Shown: piece after piece, positions 14,286-23,278 of the stretch | Numbering within the stretch: the first letter of the stretch is position 1 | How the letters are laid out: every line of letters begins with the position of its first letter | Origin: Blautia_A ammoniilytica | Lineage (GTDB): Bacteria; Bacillota; Clostridia; Lachnospirales; Lachnospiraceae | Assembly: GCF_025566965.1 (NCBI RefSeq) | Contig: NZ_JAOQJL010000003.1 | Location: 1-64,000 of the forward strand | Direction of reading: 5' to 3' | DNA: 64,000 nucleotides | Position numbers and translations under genes: made by a program | The notes under the pieces: model-generated | What the model saw: the letters and a program-made list of their open reading frames with translations, nothing else | Databases searched by the model: none | What the model was told of the DNA's origin: nothing

Positions 14286-16475
14286 ATGGAAACAGAGATC
14301 AGAACAAATGTTATCAAGCGAAATGGCGAAGAAGTGATCTTCGACAAGAGCAAAATCATAAATGCGATCAAGAAAGCCAATGAAGAGGTTCCGAAGATCC
14401 ATCAGCTCAGCGAATTCCAGATCATGGCAGTTGCCGAGACTGTGGCTTCCAGAGCCTTGGCTGCCTCTCATGCAGTCAATGTAGAAGATATCCAGGATAT
14501 GGTAGAGACTGGTATTATGGAGATGCGTGGTTACGAGGTAGCGCAGAAATATGTACGATACCGTTACAAAAGAGAGCTTACCCGTAAATCAAATACCACA
14601 GATGATAATATCCTCTCCCTGCTGGATCAGATCAATGAAAACGCCAAGCAGGAGAACTCCAATAAGAATCCTACTATCAACTCCACCCAGCGTGATTATA
14701 TGGCAGGTGAAGTAAGCAAGGATCTTACTATGCGTGTGTTGCTTCCCGAAGATATTGTACGTGCACATGAAGAAGGGATTATCCATTTCCATGATTCAGA
14801 TTATTATGCCCAGAGGGAACACAACTGCGATCTGATCAACCTTCAGGATATGCTTCAAAACGGTACTGTGATCAGCCAGACCATGATCGAGAAGCCACAC
14901 AGTTTTTTCACAGCATGTAATGTTACCACCCAGATCGTTGCACAGGTAGCCAGCAACCAGTATGGCGGTCAGTCCTTTACCTTGGCTCATCTGGCTCCAT
15001 TTGTAGATATTAGTCGTCAGAAGCTTCGCAAGAAAGTTGTAGCGGAACGTATCGCCTGTGGAGAGTCCATGGATGAAGAGATCATTGACAAGATCACAGA
15101 GCGCAGACTGAAAGACGAGATCCAGAGTGGTATCCAGACGATCCAGTATCAGCTGATCACACTGATGACCTGTAATGGACAGGCTCCATTTGTTACCATC
15201 TTCATGTATTTGGATGAAGTGCCGGAAGGCCGTACAAGAGATGACCTTGCAATGATCATTGAGGAAGTTATGGCACAGCGTATGCAGGGTGTTAAGAATG
15301 AGCGTGGTGCCTGGATCACTCCTGCATTCCCTAAACTGATCTATGTTCTGGATGAAGATAATATTACAGAAGATTCCAGATACTGGTATCTTACAGAATT
15401 AGCTGCCAAATGTACTGCCAAACGTATGGTTCCGGATTATATTTCCGCCAAGATCATGCGGGAACTGAAGGGAGGCAATGTTTACCCGTGCATGGGCTGC
15501 CGCTCTTTCCTGACAGTAGAGGACTCTCAGCGTAATGCAGATGGTTCTTACAAGTTCTATGGCCGTTTTAATCAGGGTGTTGTTACCATCAATCTGGTAG
15601 ATGTAGCCTGCTCTTCCGAAGGCAATATGGACCGTTTCTGGCAGATTCTGGATGAACGTCTGGAGCTTTGCCACCGTGCACTCCGCTGCAGACATGAACG
15701 CCTTCTTGGTACTGTTTCGGATGTAGCACCTATCCTGTGGCAGTATGGTGCACTTGCCAGACTTCAGAAGGGTGAAACTATTGACAAGCTTTTATATGGC
15801 GGCTACTCCACTATTTCACTTGGATATGCAGGTATCCACGAGATGTGTGTACGAATGACAGGCAAATCCCATACGGATCCGGAAGCCCGCCCCTTTGCCC
15901 TTCAGGTTATGCAGCGTTTAAATGACAAATGTGCCCAGTGGAAAGCAGCTGAGAATATCAGTTATTCCGTATATGGTACTCCTATGGAATCTACCACTTA
16001 TCGTTTTGCTAAATGCCTGCAGAAGCGCTTTGGTATCATCCCAGGCGTAACAGACCGTAATTATATTACCAACAGCTATCATGTGCATGTAACAGAGGAA
16101 ATAGACGCTTTCACCAAGCTGAAGTTCGAGGCCGCATTCCAGAAGTTATCTCCTGGCGGTGCTATCAGCTATGTAGAAGTTCCCAATATGCAGAATAATA
16201 TTCCTGCTGTTTTATCTGTTATGAAATTCATTTATGACAACATCATGTACGCAGAATTAAATACCAAAAGCGATTACTGTGACATCTGCGGTTATGATGG
16301 GGAAATTCTGATCAAAGAGGATGACAATGGCAAACTGATCTGGGAATGCCCTAAATGCGGTAACCGTGACCAGAATAAAATGAGTGTTGCCCGCAGGACC
16401 TGCGGATACATTGGCACCCAGTTCTGGAATCAGGGTCGTACCCAGGAGATCAAGGATCGTGTGCTTCATCTGTAA
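14286..16475 (+). CDS. nrdD: Anaerobic ribonucleoside-triphosphate reductase
   Basis: 729 residues, usual size. An N-terminal ATP-cone (TNVIKRNGEEVIFDKSKII) gives allosteric control. The catalytic domain has HFHDSDYY and TPAFPKLIYVLDEDN. A C-terminal zinc site (CDICGYDG...CPKCG) precedes the glycyl-radical loop RRTCGYIGTQFWNQGR. It reduces NTPs to dNTPs without oxygen once NrdG has made the glycyl radical. GGAAGGG precedes the ATG. nrdG follows after 32 bp in the same transcript. Confidence 0.98.
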   Translation: METEIRTNVIKRNGEEVIFDKSKIINAIKKANEEVPKIHQLSEFQIMAVAETVASRALAASHAVNVEDIQDMVETGIMEMRGYEVAQKYVRYRYKRELTRKSNTTDDNILSLLDQINENAKQENSNKNPTINSTQRDYMAGEVSKDLTMRVLLPEDIVRAHEEGIIHFHDSDYYAQREHNCDLINLQDMLQNGTVISQTMIEKPHSFFTACNVTTQIVAQVASNQYGGQSFTLAHLAPFVDISRQKLRKKVVAERIACGESMDEEIIDKITERRLKDEIQSGIQTIQYQLITLMTCNGQAPFVTIFMYLDEVPEGRTRDDLAMIIEEVMAQRMQGVKNERGAWITPAFPKLIYVLDEDNITEDSRYWYLTELAAKCTAKRMVPDYISAKIMRELKGGNVYPCMGCRSFLTVEDSQRNADGSYKFYGRFNQGVVTINLVDVACSSEGNMDRFWQILDERLELCHRALRCRHERLLGTVSDVAPILWQYGALARLQKGETIDKLLYGGYSTISLGYAGIHEMCVRMTGKSHTDPEARPFALQVMQRLNDKCAQWKAAENISYSVYGTPMESTTYRFAKCLQKRFGIIPGVTDRNYITNSYHVHVTEEIDAFTKLKFEAAFQKLSPGGAISYVEVPNMQNNIPAVLSVMKFIYDNIMYAELNTKSDYCDICGYDGEILIKEDDNGKLIWECPKCGNRDQNKMSVARRTCGYIGTQFWNQGRTQEIKDRVLHL

Positions 16476-16507
16476 AACTGATTATCTGTTCCAAAGGAGA
16501 TTATATC

Positions 16508-17008
16508 ATGCATTATGGTACTATTAAGCCATATGACATTGCCAATGGCACCGGCGTTCGTGTAAGCCTGTTTGTTTCCGGCTGCCGTCATCATTGTAAA
16601 GGCTGCTTTAATTCCGAAACCTGGAACTTTGATTATGGACAGCCCTTTACAGAAGCAACACACAGATCCATCATAGAGTTTATGAAGCCTTCATATATAG
16701 AAGGCTTCTCTCTTCTTGGCGGTGAGCCTTTCGAGCCTGAGAACCAGCAGGTTCTTGCAGGTCTTCTGAAGGATATTCGCAAGACCTATCCGGACAAAAC
16801 CATCTGGTGCTACACCGGTTATCTCTACGATGTGGATCTGATCCCGGGAGGTAAAGTCTATACCCCATTTACAGAAGAAATGCTTTCCTGTATAGATGTT
16901 CTTGTAGATGGTGAATTTGTAGAAGCCTTGAAAGACATTTCCCTTGCTTTCCGAGGCAGCAGTAATCAGAGGATCCTGCATTTACAAGAAATCCGTAAGC
17001 AAGCATAA
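16508..17008 (+). CDS. nrdG: Anaerobic ribonucleotide reductase activating protein (radical SAM)
   Basis: 166 residues. The radical SAM cluster motif CRHHCKGC follows the NGTGVRVSLFVSG block typical of activases, and FSLLGGEPFEPENQ is the second conserved element. It uses S-adenosylmethionine and a 4Fe-4S cluster to form the glycyl radical on NrdD. AAAGGAG lies 8 bp before the ATG. It closes the nrd operon at a strong terminator. Confidence 0.97.
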   Translation: MHYGTIKPYDIANGTGVRVSLFVSGCRHHCKGCFNSETWNFDYGQPFTEATHRSIIEFMKPSYIEGFSLLGGEPFEPENQQVLAGLLKDIRKTYPDKTIWCYTGYLYDVDLIPGGKVYTPFTEEMLSCIDVLVDGEFVEALKDISLAFRGSSNQRILHLQEIRKQA

Positions 17009-17035
17009 GCATAACATATGAAATATCAGATCAAA

Positions 17036-17095
17036 AAGATCCTGTACCAACTCCGCAGATTATCATTTCTGCGAATTGATACAGGATCTTCTTTT
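17036..17095. terminator. Bidirectional terminator, nrdG / cobalamin operon
   Basis: Long hairpin AAGATCCTGTA...TACAGGATCTT with CTTTT on the plus side and TTTTTGAT on the minus side, between two convergent operons. Confidence 0.88.
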
Positions 17096-17123
17096 GTGGT
17101 CAAATGTTTGTCCCCTCTGACCT

Positions 17124-18212
17124 TTAAGCCATCCCCAGTCTTCTTGCTTCTTTGATCAAGTCAAACAGACGATGGTTACAAGTTCCCTCCGGCACTTCTG
17201 TAACGATCACACGCTGGCATTTCTTCATTAGAGTCAGTGCCTGCTCATAGGTTTCCCTTGATATGTCAGAAAAAGGCTGCTCTGTAACTGTTTGTGCGGC
17301 CAGTTCTTTGGCTAATCGATAATCAATATCATTGGTATAAAGGATGCCTGCTGCAAATGGTATCCCCTCTTTTTGAAGGGAACGGTAGACCGGAATCCCG
17401 CTTCCTGCCCCTGAGATCACAAACACCTTTGGCTCCCCTTTTGGTCTTGGAAGTTCAATACTTCCAAAAACAGGATCATAAAAACCATTGTTGATCTCAT
17501 ACAAATCCCTGATGATCTCTTCTTTAAAAATCTCCTCCGGAACCCCGTAATGGGAAATCTGCTCTCCCTTTACGCAGATGATCTTATCTGCAATCTTCTG
17601 GGCAAGATCGATCTCATGAAGGGACATAACCACTGTGATCCCTTTTTCCTTTGCCATAGAACGAAGAATGGATAAAAGATCCAGCTTATGACGGATATCC
17701 AGAAATGAGGTAGGCTCATCCAGAATGATCATATCCGGTTCCTGACAAATTGCCCTTGCAAGCAGCACTCTCTGTCTCTGACCGTCACTGATGGCATTAA
17801 AATCCCTGCCGCCTAGCTCCACTGCATGGACAGCCTTCATCGCCTGATCTACCTTGTCTTCATCTTCTCTTGAAAGCACGCCAAGTCTTCCTGTATAAGG
17901 ATAACGCCCTGTAGCAACAATATCATGACAGGTCATCAGTTCCGGTCGGATCCTTTCAGTAAGTACCACTGCCATTTCTGTAGACAATGTCTTATAAGAT
18001 AATCCCTGCAGATCCCTGGAGGCAATATAGACTCTCCCGCCGATCAGTTCCAGCTGCCTGGTAATACTTTTCAAAATGGTAGATTTACCAGATCCGTTAG
18101 GCCCGATGAGAGTAACGATCTCACCTTTTTCAATGTTAATATTAATATCATGGATCAGGGCCTGTTTGTGATAACCTACTGCCAGATCCTTCATCTGAAA
18201 ATAATAATCCAT
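17124..18212 (-). CDS. ABC transporter ATPase of the cobalamin-riboswitch operon (BtuD/FhuC type) with C-terminal extension
   Basis: 362 residues. The first ~255 form a standard ATPase: Walker A GPNGSGKS, signature ISDGQRQRV, Walker B DMIILDEPT and switch His in VMSLHEID. The last ~100 (from GEPKVFVISGAGSG) look like a small Rossmann-type domain (AAGILYTNDIDYRLAKELAA; RVIVTEVPEGTCN) that is not part of an ordinary BtuD. It starts inside the stop of the permease gene (1-bp overlap). The riboswitch upstream makes cobalamin or another corrinoid the likely cargo. Confidence 0.9.
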   Translation of the reverse strand: MDYYFQMKDLAVGYHKQALIHDININIEKGEIVTLIGPNGSGKSTILKSITRQLELIGGRVYIASRDLQGLSYKTLSTEMAVVLTERIRPELMTCHDIVATGRYPYTGRLGVLSREDEDKVDQAMKAVHAVELGGRDFNAISDGQRQRVLLARAICQEPDMIILDEPTSFLDIRHKLDLLSILRSMAKEKGITVVMSLHEIDLAQKIADKIICVKGEQISHYGVPEEIFKEEIIRDLYEINNGFYDPVFGSIELPRPKGEPKVFVISGAGSGIPVYRSLQKEGIPFAAGILYTNDIDYRLAKELAAQTVTEQPFSDISRETYEQALTLMKKCQRVIVTEVPEGTCNHRLFDLIKEARRLGMA

Positions 18213-19267
18213 CAGGCCTGCCTTCCTTTCTTGCGAAGCATCATTACGATTACTACCGGGGCACCGAAAATAGATGTTACTGTACTGATATTCAGTTCCA
18301 GTGGTGAAAAGGCCATTCTGGCGATCAGGTCACACATCATACAGAACACAGCGCCTCCCAGGAACACGCCTGGAATCACCACAAGTGGCCTGGCTGTTTT
18401 CAACGCCAGCTTTACCAGGTGAGGCACTGCGATCCCCACAAAAGAGATCGGTCCGGCAAAAGCAGTAACACATCCGGAAAGGATACTGGATAAAAGGATC
18501 AGGGCGATCTTAAATACTTTAATATTTACACCCATGCTCTGGGCATAAGCCTCCCCAAGCTGGAATGCACCAATAGGCTTTGCCATGAAAAACAGGATCA
18601 AAAAGGTAATCCCTATGATAATGGCAGAAACCTGCACATTGCTCCAGCTCATTCCGGAAAAACTGCCCTGGGACCATCCATGAAGATTTACAATGTCCGA
18701 ATCCTCTGCAAAGGTGATCACAAAATCTGTGATGGCAGAACAGATATATCCGATCATGATTCCGGCTACCAGAAGGGTGGCCATGCTGTGCAGCCTTCTG
18801 GAAAACAGAAGGATAAAAGCCACCGATATAAGCGAACCAATAAAAGCCGCCACAACCAGTGTATAGGAAGAAACCACATGGAATCTTTGAAGGAATACGA
18901 TCATAGTCAAAGCAACCATCATCTTCGCTCCGGAGGAAATCCCAAGCACAAACGGACCTGCAATAGGATTTGAAAAAAAGGTCTGTAATAAAAATCCGGA
19001 AAGAGAAAGCCCTCCTCCCAGGATGGCTGCCATCAGGATCCTGGGAAAACGGATTTTCCAAATAATATTGTATGCTGTAGCATCACCGCTTTTGGTGAAA
19101 ATGATCTTGAAAATATCCGGGACTGATATGTGTACACTTCCTGTGTTAATATTCAGTACAGTGATCAGGCAAAATGCAAAGATCAGGCCTATAAAAACCA
19201 CTGCATATCTGGATCGTCTCCGGAAATTTTCCATATGAAAGCTTGTATTTTCTGTTGATCTCTCCAT
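18212..19267 (-). CDS. FecCD/BtuC-type ABC permease (corrinoid uptake)
   Basis: 351 residues with about nine or ten membrane helices. Family blocks are visible: RFPRILMAAILGGGLSLSGF, NPIAGPFVLGISSGA, TAFAGPISFVGIAVPHLV and LGGAVFCMMCDLIARM. These permeases carry vitamin B12, siderophores or haem. The cobalamin riboswitch 6 kb upstream and tight coupling (TGATG overlap with the binding protein, 1-bp overlap with the ATPase) support corrinoid transport. Confidence 0.92.
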   Translation of the reverse strand: MERSTENTSFHMENFRRRSRYAVVFIGLIFAFCLITVLNINTGSVHISVPDIFKIIFTKSGDATAYNIIWKIRFPRILMAAILGGGLSLSGFLLQTFFSNPIAGPFVLGISSGAKMMVALTMIVFLQRFHVVSSYTLVVAAFIGSLISVAFILLFSRRLHSMATLLVAGIMIGYICSAITDFVITFAEDSDIVNLHGWSQGSFSGMSWSNVQVSAIIIGITFLILFFMAKPIGAFQLGEAYAQSMGVNIKVFKIALILLSSILSGCVTAFAGPISFVGIAVPHLVKLALKTARPLVVIPGVFLGGAVFCMMCDLIARMAFSPLELNISTVTSIFGAPVVIVMMLRKKGRQA

Positions 19268-20454
19268 CAGCTCACCCTTGTAAGGAAGGTCATATCCTTC
19301 TCATCTCCGTCTGTCAGCATCAGATGCACATCCTTGATCAGTTCTCCTACAATGTCTGTAGCCTGATACAGCTGTTTGCCTGTACACCACACATTGCCGT
19401 CTTTTACTGCTTTAAAATCTGCAAACAGATCGCTTTTTGCAAGAAGATCGTCAATGCTTGTAATAGGGCTGTCAATGGATGCATTATAAATAAGGTAGTC
19501 TGCATTCACCGCCTGATTATAGAATTCCTCCATGGTAAGGCGGACAGAAGATCCTGTGCCTTCTGTATTTTTCAGATCAGGAAAAATATATCTTCCCCCT
19601 GCAATCTCGATCATCTTGGGAATATAGTCATCACTGGTATGAACTACTGCGGATCCATCCGTATTGATATAGAAATAAGCAACGGTTTTCTCTGTGTTGG
19701 TAAACCCGCTTAAATCCTCAATCACCTTTGCCTGATCATCAAAGAATGCCGCTGCTTCCTTCTCTTTACCAAGCAGCACGCTGTAAAGCTTCACCCATTC
19801 CGTTCTTCCCAGCGGATGTGTTTCATAACTAGAGTGATCGATCATAACCGGGATCCCCAATTCTTTGATCATCTCAGCCACCTTTGGAGAATGAAGGATC
19901 ATGGTAGATTCAATAGCAAGATCACAATCCTCATTGATCAGAAGCTCATAATCCGGTTCATCATATTTTCCTGCAAAAAGAATCTTTCCATCTTCCATAG
20001 CCTGAGCTGCATCATCCACATACCAGCCGGAGGCCTGTGTCCCTGAAAGTCGGATGCTGTCCAGCCCGTCAATGGCATTGAACAAAGCCATTGCTGAAGT
20101 TGCAGCCAGGTAGATCCTGGAAACCGGCTTCTGGATCACAGTAATGCTTTTGTCCATATCTGCCGGAGCTTCTTTGCCTTCCGGAACCACAAGGAACTGA
20201 CCGTCATCTTTAATATCGATCAGCGCATATCCGTCATTGTAATAAAACACATGAAAACACTGCGCATATTTCAGCTCCATTTCTGACTCATAGGTAAGTC
20301 CAGGGATCTGAGGTGCCTCATCCTTAAACTCCTCATCCGCTGCTGTGTCTGAAGCAATTTCTTCTGCCATTACAGGTATGCCTGCTGTAGTAAATGCCAT
20401 CACAGCAGTAAGCAAGACAGCACATATCCTCTGTTTCATTTTTTTATTAAACAT
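19267..20454 (-). CDS. Corrinoid-type substrate-binding protein (BtuF-like)
   Basis: 395 residues, AAAGGAG 10 bp before the ATG. The signal peptide is MKQRICAVLLTAVMAFTTAG; no clear lipobox Cys is seen, so it may be secreted or held by another means. Residues ~50-375 fit a class III (helical-backbone) binding protein: LVVPEGKEAPADMDKSITVI, IRLSGTQASGWYVDD, ILFAGKYDEPDYELL, IPVMIDHSSYETHPLGR. The same N-lobe pattern recurs at the C-terminus of the upstream 885-residue protein. It probably hands corrinoid to the permease. Confidence 0.85.
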   Translation of the reverse strand: MFNKKMKQRICAVLLTAVMAFTTAGIPVMAEEIASDTAADEEFKDEAPQIPGLTYESEMELKYAQCFHVFYYNDGYALIDIKDDGQFLVVPEGKEAPADMDKSITVIQKPVSRIYLAATSAMALFNAIDGLDSIRLSGTQASGWYVDDAAQAMEDGKILFAGKYDEPDYELLINEDCDLAIESTMILHSPKVAEMIKELGIPVMIDHSSYETHPLGRTEWVKLYSVLLGKEKEAAAFFDDQAKVIEDLSGFTNTEKTVAYFYINTDGSAVVHTSDDYIPKMIEIAGGRYIFPDLKNTEGTGSSVRLTMEEFYNQAVNADYLIYNASIDSPITSIDDLLAKSDLFADFKAVKDGNVWCTGKQLYQATDIVGELIKDVHLMLTDGDEKDMTFLTRVS

Positions 20455-20490
20455 GGATCTGTCTCTCCTTTCTACTTTCTGTTGTTATTG

Positions 20491-23148
20491 TTATTTCACA
20501 TCAAAGATTGTCTTGTAAACTTCTTCCCATTCTGCCACTGCCTCATCATTTTCTTCATCTGAAGATCGGTCTACAATGAACGGGATCTCAAGGAGTGCAA
20601 ATCTCTGGGCAGTGCTCCTGAGTTCTTCTGTTTTTGCATCCAGATCCTCTTCTGTCTTAGGAAGGATATCGGATGGCAGGATGGCAAGGGTGCACTGGCT
20701 TTTCAGCATAGTCTTATAATCCAGGTCTGTATAAGTCCCTGTGCTTTCCAAAGTTCCTGCTTCCACAGCAGATGACAGAGCTTCAGGAAGATCGGTAAGG
20801 TCTGATCCTATCATGGAAATCTTGTCTGTCAATCCCAGCTTATCCATGGCCTCCGCTGCATTTGCAGAGTCTACATAAGTTTTCTCTACAGGCTTCCGGA
20901 TCAGGATCACATCTTTATCAAGACCTGCCGGAACATCTGCATCTTCCGGAACAATCAGATATTTGATCACATTTCCCATATAAAGCTGTTCGATCTTATC
21001 CCCTGTAGATTCTGCCGGAGCAGAAGAACCGCTTTCCTCTTCAGGAGCTGCTGCCATGGATTGTTCCTCATCAGAAGCCACAGCTGCTGTTTCTTCGTCC
21101 TCAGATACTGCTGCTGTTTCTTCTGTATTTTCTTCGCTTTCTGCTTGAACAGATTCTTTTGTACGGGCAGTATCAGTGGTCATATCCACCTCAAGAAGTG
21201 TAATGTCATTTTCATAATGATACACTTTCAGGTGTTTTGCATGTTCCAAAGTAGTTTCATCCTTGTACTCAAGACCGGTGATCTCCGGAGCTTTGTCGTC
21301 CAGTTTTTTATTACCAGTGGAAACCATACTGTCAGAAGAAGAAGGATTTTCTTTGTCTTTGTCACTTTTGTTATCTGCACCATTCAGATATACAAATATA
21401 CTGTATTGGATCTCATGAGGCACAGACATTCTGGTGGTCATACCAATGATAGAATTATTTTTATTTAAGGCTACAGGAATCACAAATGTGGAACCGCCGC
21501 CGCTGTGATCCGGATAGTACATATTTCCGTTAGCTTTCACATAGCCGTATGCATCACTGCTGAAAGTAATGGTCGCATATGCCTGACCACCTGTAATGGA
21601 TACCTTGCTGCAGCTGATCTGCACCTTACCGGTTCCACCGGACCAGGAAAACTTATCCGGTACATAAGAACCATCCTTCAGCCCTGTAGAGCTGTCCACC
21701 TTAGATGTACCGCCGCTAAGATCGGATTCGTATTTAGATTCCTTGTCCACATCCTTTCCTGGTGTTTGTACCTTATTGTTTTTCTTGTTTTTATCTTTTT
21801 TGTCTTTTTTATTTTTATCCTTTTTATTGTTTTTCTTTTTGTCATCCTTCTTTTTGTTCGGATCACTGCTATTATCCTTATTTTCCTGATCTGGATTAGA
21901 TGGATCCTCCTGAACATTCAGATCTGCGATCTTTTCCAAAGTACCGGAATTAAAAGTAAGGATACGGTCATACCACAGATTATGACTCTTGGAATGTCCA
22001 GCTACTGCAATGCCTGTATCCAGGGCAGAAACAGGTACCGGATATGTGTATTTGCCTGCTGCATTTGGAGTAAAAGGAATCCAGGTGGAGCGGTCAGCCT
22101 GATCTGCTTCTTCTTTTGTGCCCATAAACAGATAATCATAGCCTACACCGCTAAGTGTAAGGATTGCTGTCATCACACCATCTTTGGAGGTAAGCTGACA
22201 GTCTACCACACGGAACATAAATGCGCTGGAGGTAACATTGATCTTATATACTCCATTTGGAATAGCCGGAGCTGGTGTCTGAGTTGGGGTTGGAGAAGGT
22301 ATCTGGGTCGGCTCTGGGATAGCGGTCGGTTCCGGTATGGCAGTAGGCTGGGGACTATCTGTGGGTTGGGGAATACTGGTGGGAGCCGGCACCACATCCG
22401 GGACTGTAATGGTACAGTCTTTGGCTGTATACCATTTGATCTCTCCGCCGTTATTGCTGTTTCCCGGCACAACAGAAAGAGCCTGGTTTTTCATTTCTGC
22501 AGGAACATCAAAGGTAAAGCGATAGGTTCCATCTGTATCAGTAGTTCCTGTTATTACCTTTGATTTATCTGCATCTTCTTTTTTTCCTACATACAGTCTG
22601 TCAAACACACTGTCATTGCCTTTCACCACCAGGGTGATCTTGCCTTCAGCTGCTGTATAGTCTGTAATGCTTGATCTGAACTCTTTATCCTTGAAAATAT
22701 CTTCCTCTTCCGGATCTTTTTCTTCCGGGTCTTTTTTTTCTGTATCTTCTTTTTCAGGATCTTTTTTTTCTGTATCTTCTTTTTCAGGATCTTTTTTTTC
22801 CGAGTCTTTGGATTCTGTATCTTTCTTTTCAGTATCTTTCTTTTCAGTATCCTTCTTTTCTGATTCCTTTTCCTGGGAATCTTTCTTTTGCGGATCTTCT
22901 CCTTCAGAGTCTTTAGACTCATTAACAGCTTCCTTTTTATCGGTTTCTGCATTATTTAGTGCTTCTTTTTCTGGCACAACTGTAGGTGAAACAGATATCT
23001 CCGGCATTTCTGATGGCTGGGGAGCCAGGGAAATGGCAGGGATCTGATCACTGTTCTCCTGATTCTCACCAAAAGCTGCCACAGCTGGAGTGACGGACAT
23101 GGCAGCAGTTAAAAAAAGTGCAAGAAATCTTGTTGAATTACGTTTCAT
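20491..23148 (-). CDS. Large secreted protein: three NEAT-like beta domains plus half a binding-protein fold
   Basis: 885 residues from the ATG at 23148 (GAGGAG 6 bp upstream). Order: signal peptide (1-26); Lys/Glu/Asp repeats (80-150); beta domain 1 (155-250); Pro/Thr linker; beta domain 2 (298-405, AGHS with His385); Lys/Asn-rich linker (415-475); beta domain 3 (490-590, PHEI with His578); a region (622-885) resembling the N-lobe of the downstream binding protein (ITGLEYKDETTLEHAKHLKV against IPGLTYESEMELKYAQCFHV). No sortase motif. It may capture corrinoid in or on the wall. The NEAT-like label is by eye. Confidence 0.7.
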   Translation of the reverse strand: MKRNSTRFLALFLTAAMSVTPAVAAFGENQENSDQIPAISLAPQPSEMPEISVSPTVVPEKEALNNAETDKKEAVNESKDSEGEDPQKKDSQEKESEKKDTEKKDTEKKDTESKDSEKKDPEKEDTEKKDPEKEDTEKKDPEEKDPEEEDIFKDKEFRSSITDYTAAEGKITLVVKGNDSVFDRLYVGKKEDADKSKVITGTTDTDGTYRFTFDVPAEMKNQALSVVPGNSNNGGEIKWYTAKDCTITVPDVVPAPTSIPQPTDSPQPTAIPEPTAIPEPTQIPSPTPTQTPAPAIPNGVYKINVTSSAFMFRVVDCQLTSKDGVMTAILTLSGVGYDYLFMGTKEEADQADRSTWIPFTPNAAGKYTYPVPVSALDTGIAVAGHSKSHNLWYDRILTFNSGTLEKIADLNVQEDPSNPDQENKDNSSDPNKKKDDKKKNNKKDKNKKDKKDKNKKNNKVQTPGKDVDKESKYESDLSGGTSKVDSSTGLKDGSYVPDKFSWSGGTGKVQISCSKVSITGGQAYATITFSSDAYGYVKANGNMYYPDHSGGGSTFVIPVALNKNNSIIGMTTRMSVPHEIQYSIFVYLNGADNKSDKDKENPSSSDSMVSTGNKKLDDKAPEITGLEYKDETTLEHAKHLKVYHYENDITLLEVDMTTDTARTKESVQAESEENTEETAAVSEDEETAAVASDEEQSMAAAPEEESGSSAPAESTGDKIEQLYMGNVIKYLIVPEDADVPAGLDKDVILIRKPVEKTYVDSANAAEAMDKLGLTDKISMIGSDLTDLPEALSSAVEAGTLESTGTYTDLDYKTMLKSQCTLAILPSDILPKTEEDLDAKTEELRSTAQRFALLEIPFIVDRSSDEENDEAVAEWEEVYKTIFDVK
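22725..22865 (-). repeat. Coding tandem repeats (Lys/Glu/Asp)
   Basis: Repeats of a 15-bp unit (KKDTE/KKDPE codons), partly in 30-bp doublets, within the 885-residue secreted protein. A charged spacer likely to vary in copy number. Confidence 0.85.
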
Positions 23149-23278
23149 ATGAATCTCCTCTGTTAAACAGGAATCTGTCCTGCAAAATATTGTGCCACAC
23201 AATGCTTCACAGGACAGTTTTCTTTATCTGTATCTACTATTGTTTATTTGTAACTGTAAAAATACGGAACAGTTACAT

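Noticed and set aside
21505..22563. 352-codon open frame on the plus strand
   Set aside because: It is antisense to the 885-residue secreted protein, has no ribosome site, and is made of shadow sequence from Lys/Asp-rich and Pro/Thr-rich codons.
22725..22865. Non-coding satellite repeat
   Set aside because: The repeats keep the reading frame (KKDTE/KKDPE) of the secreted protein.
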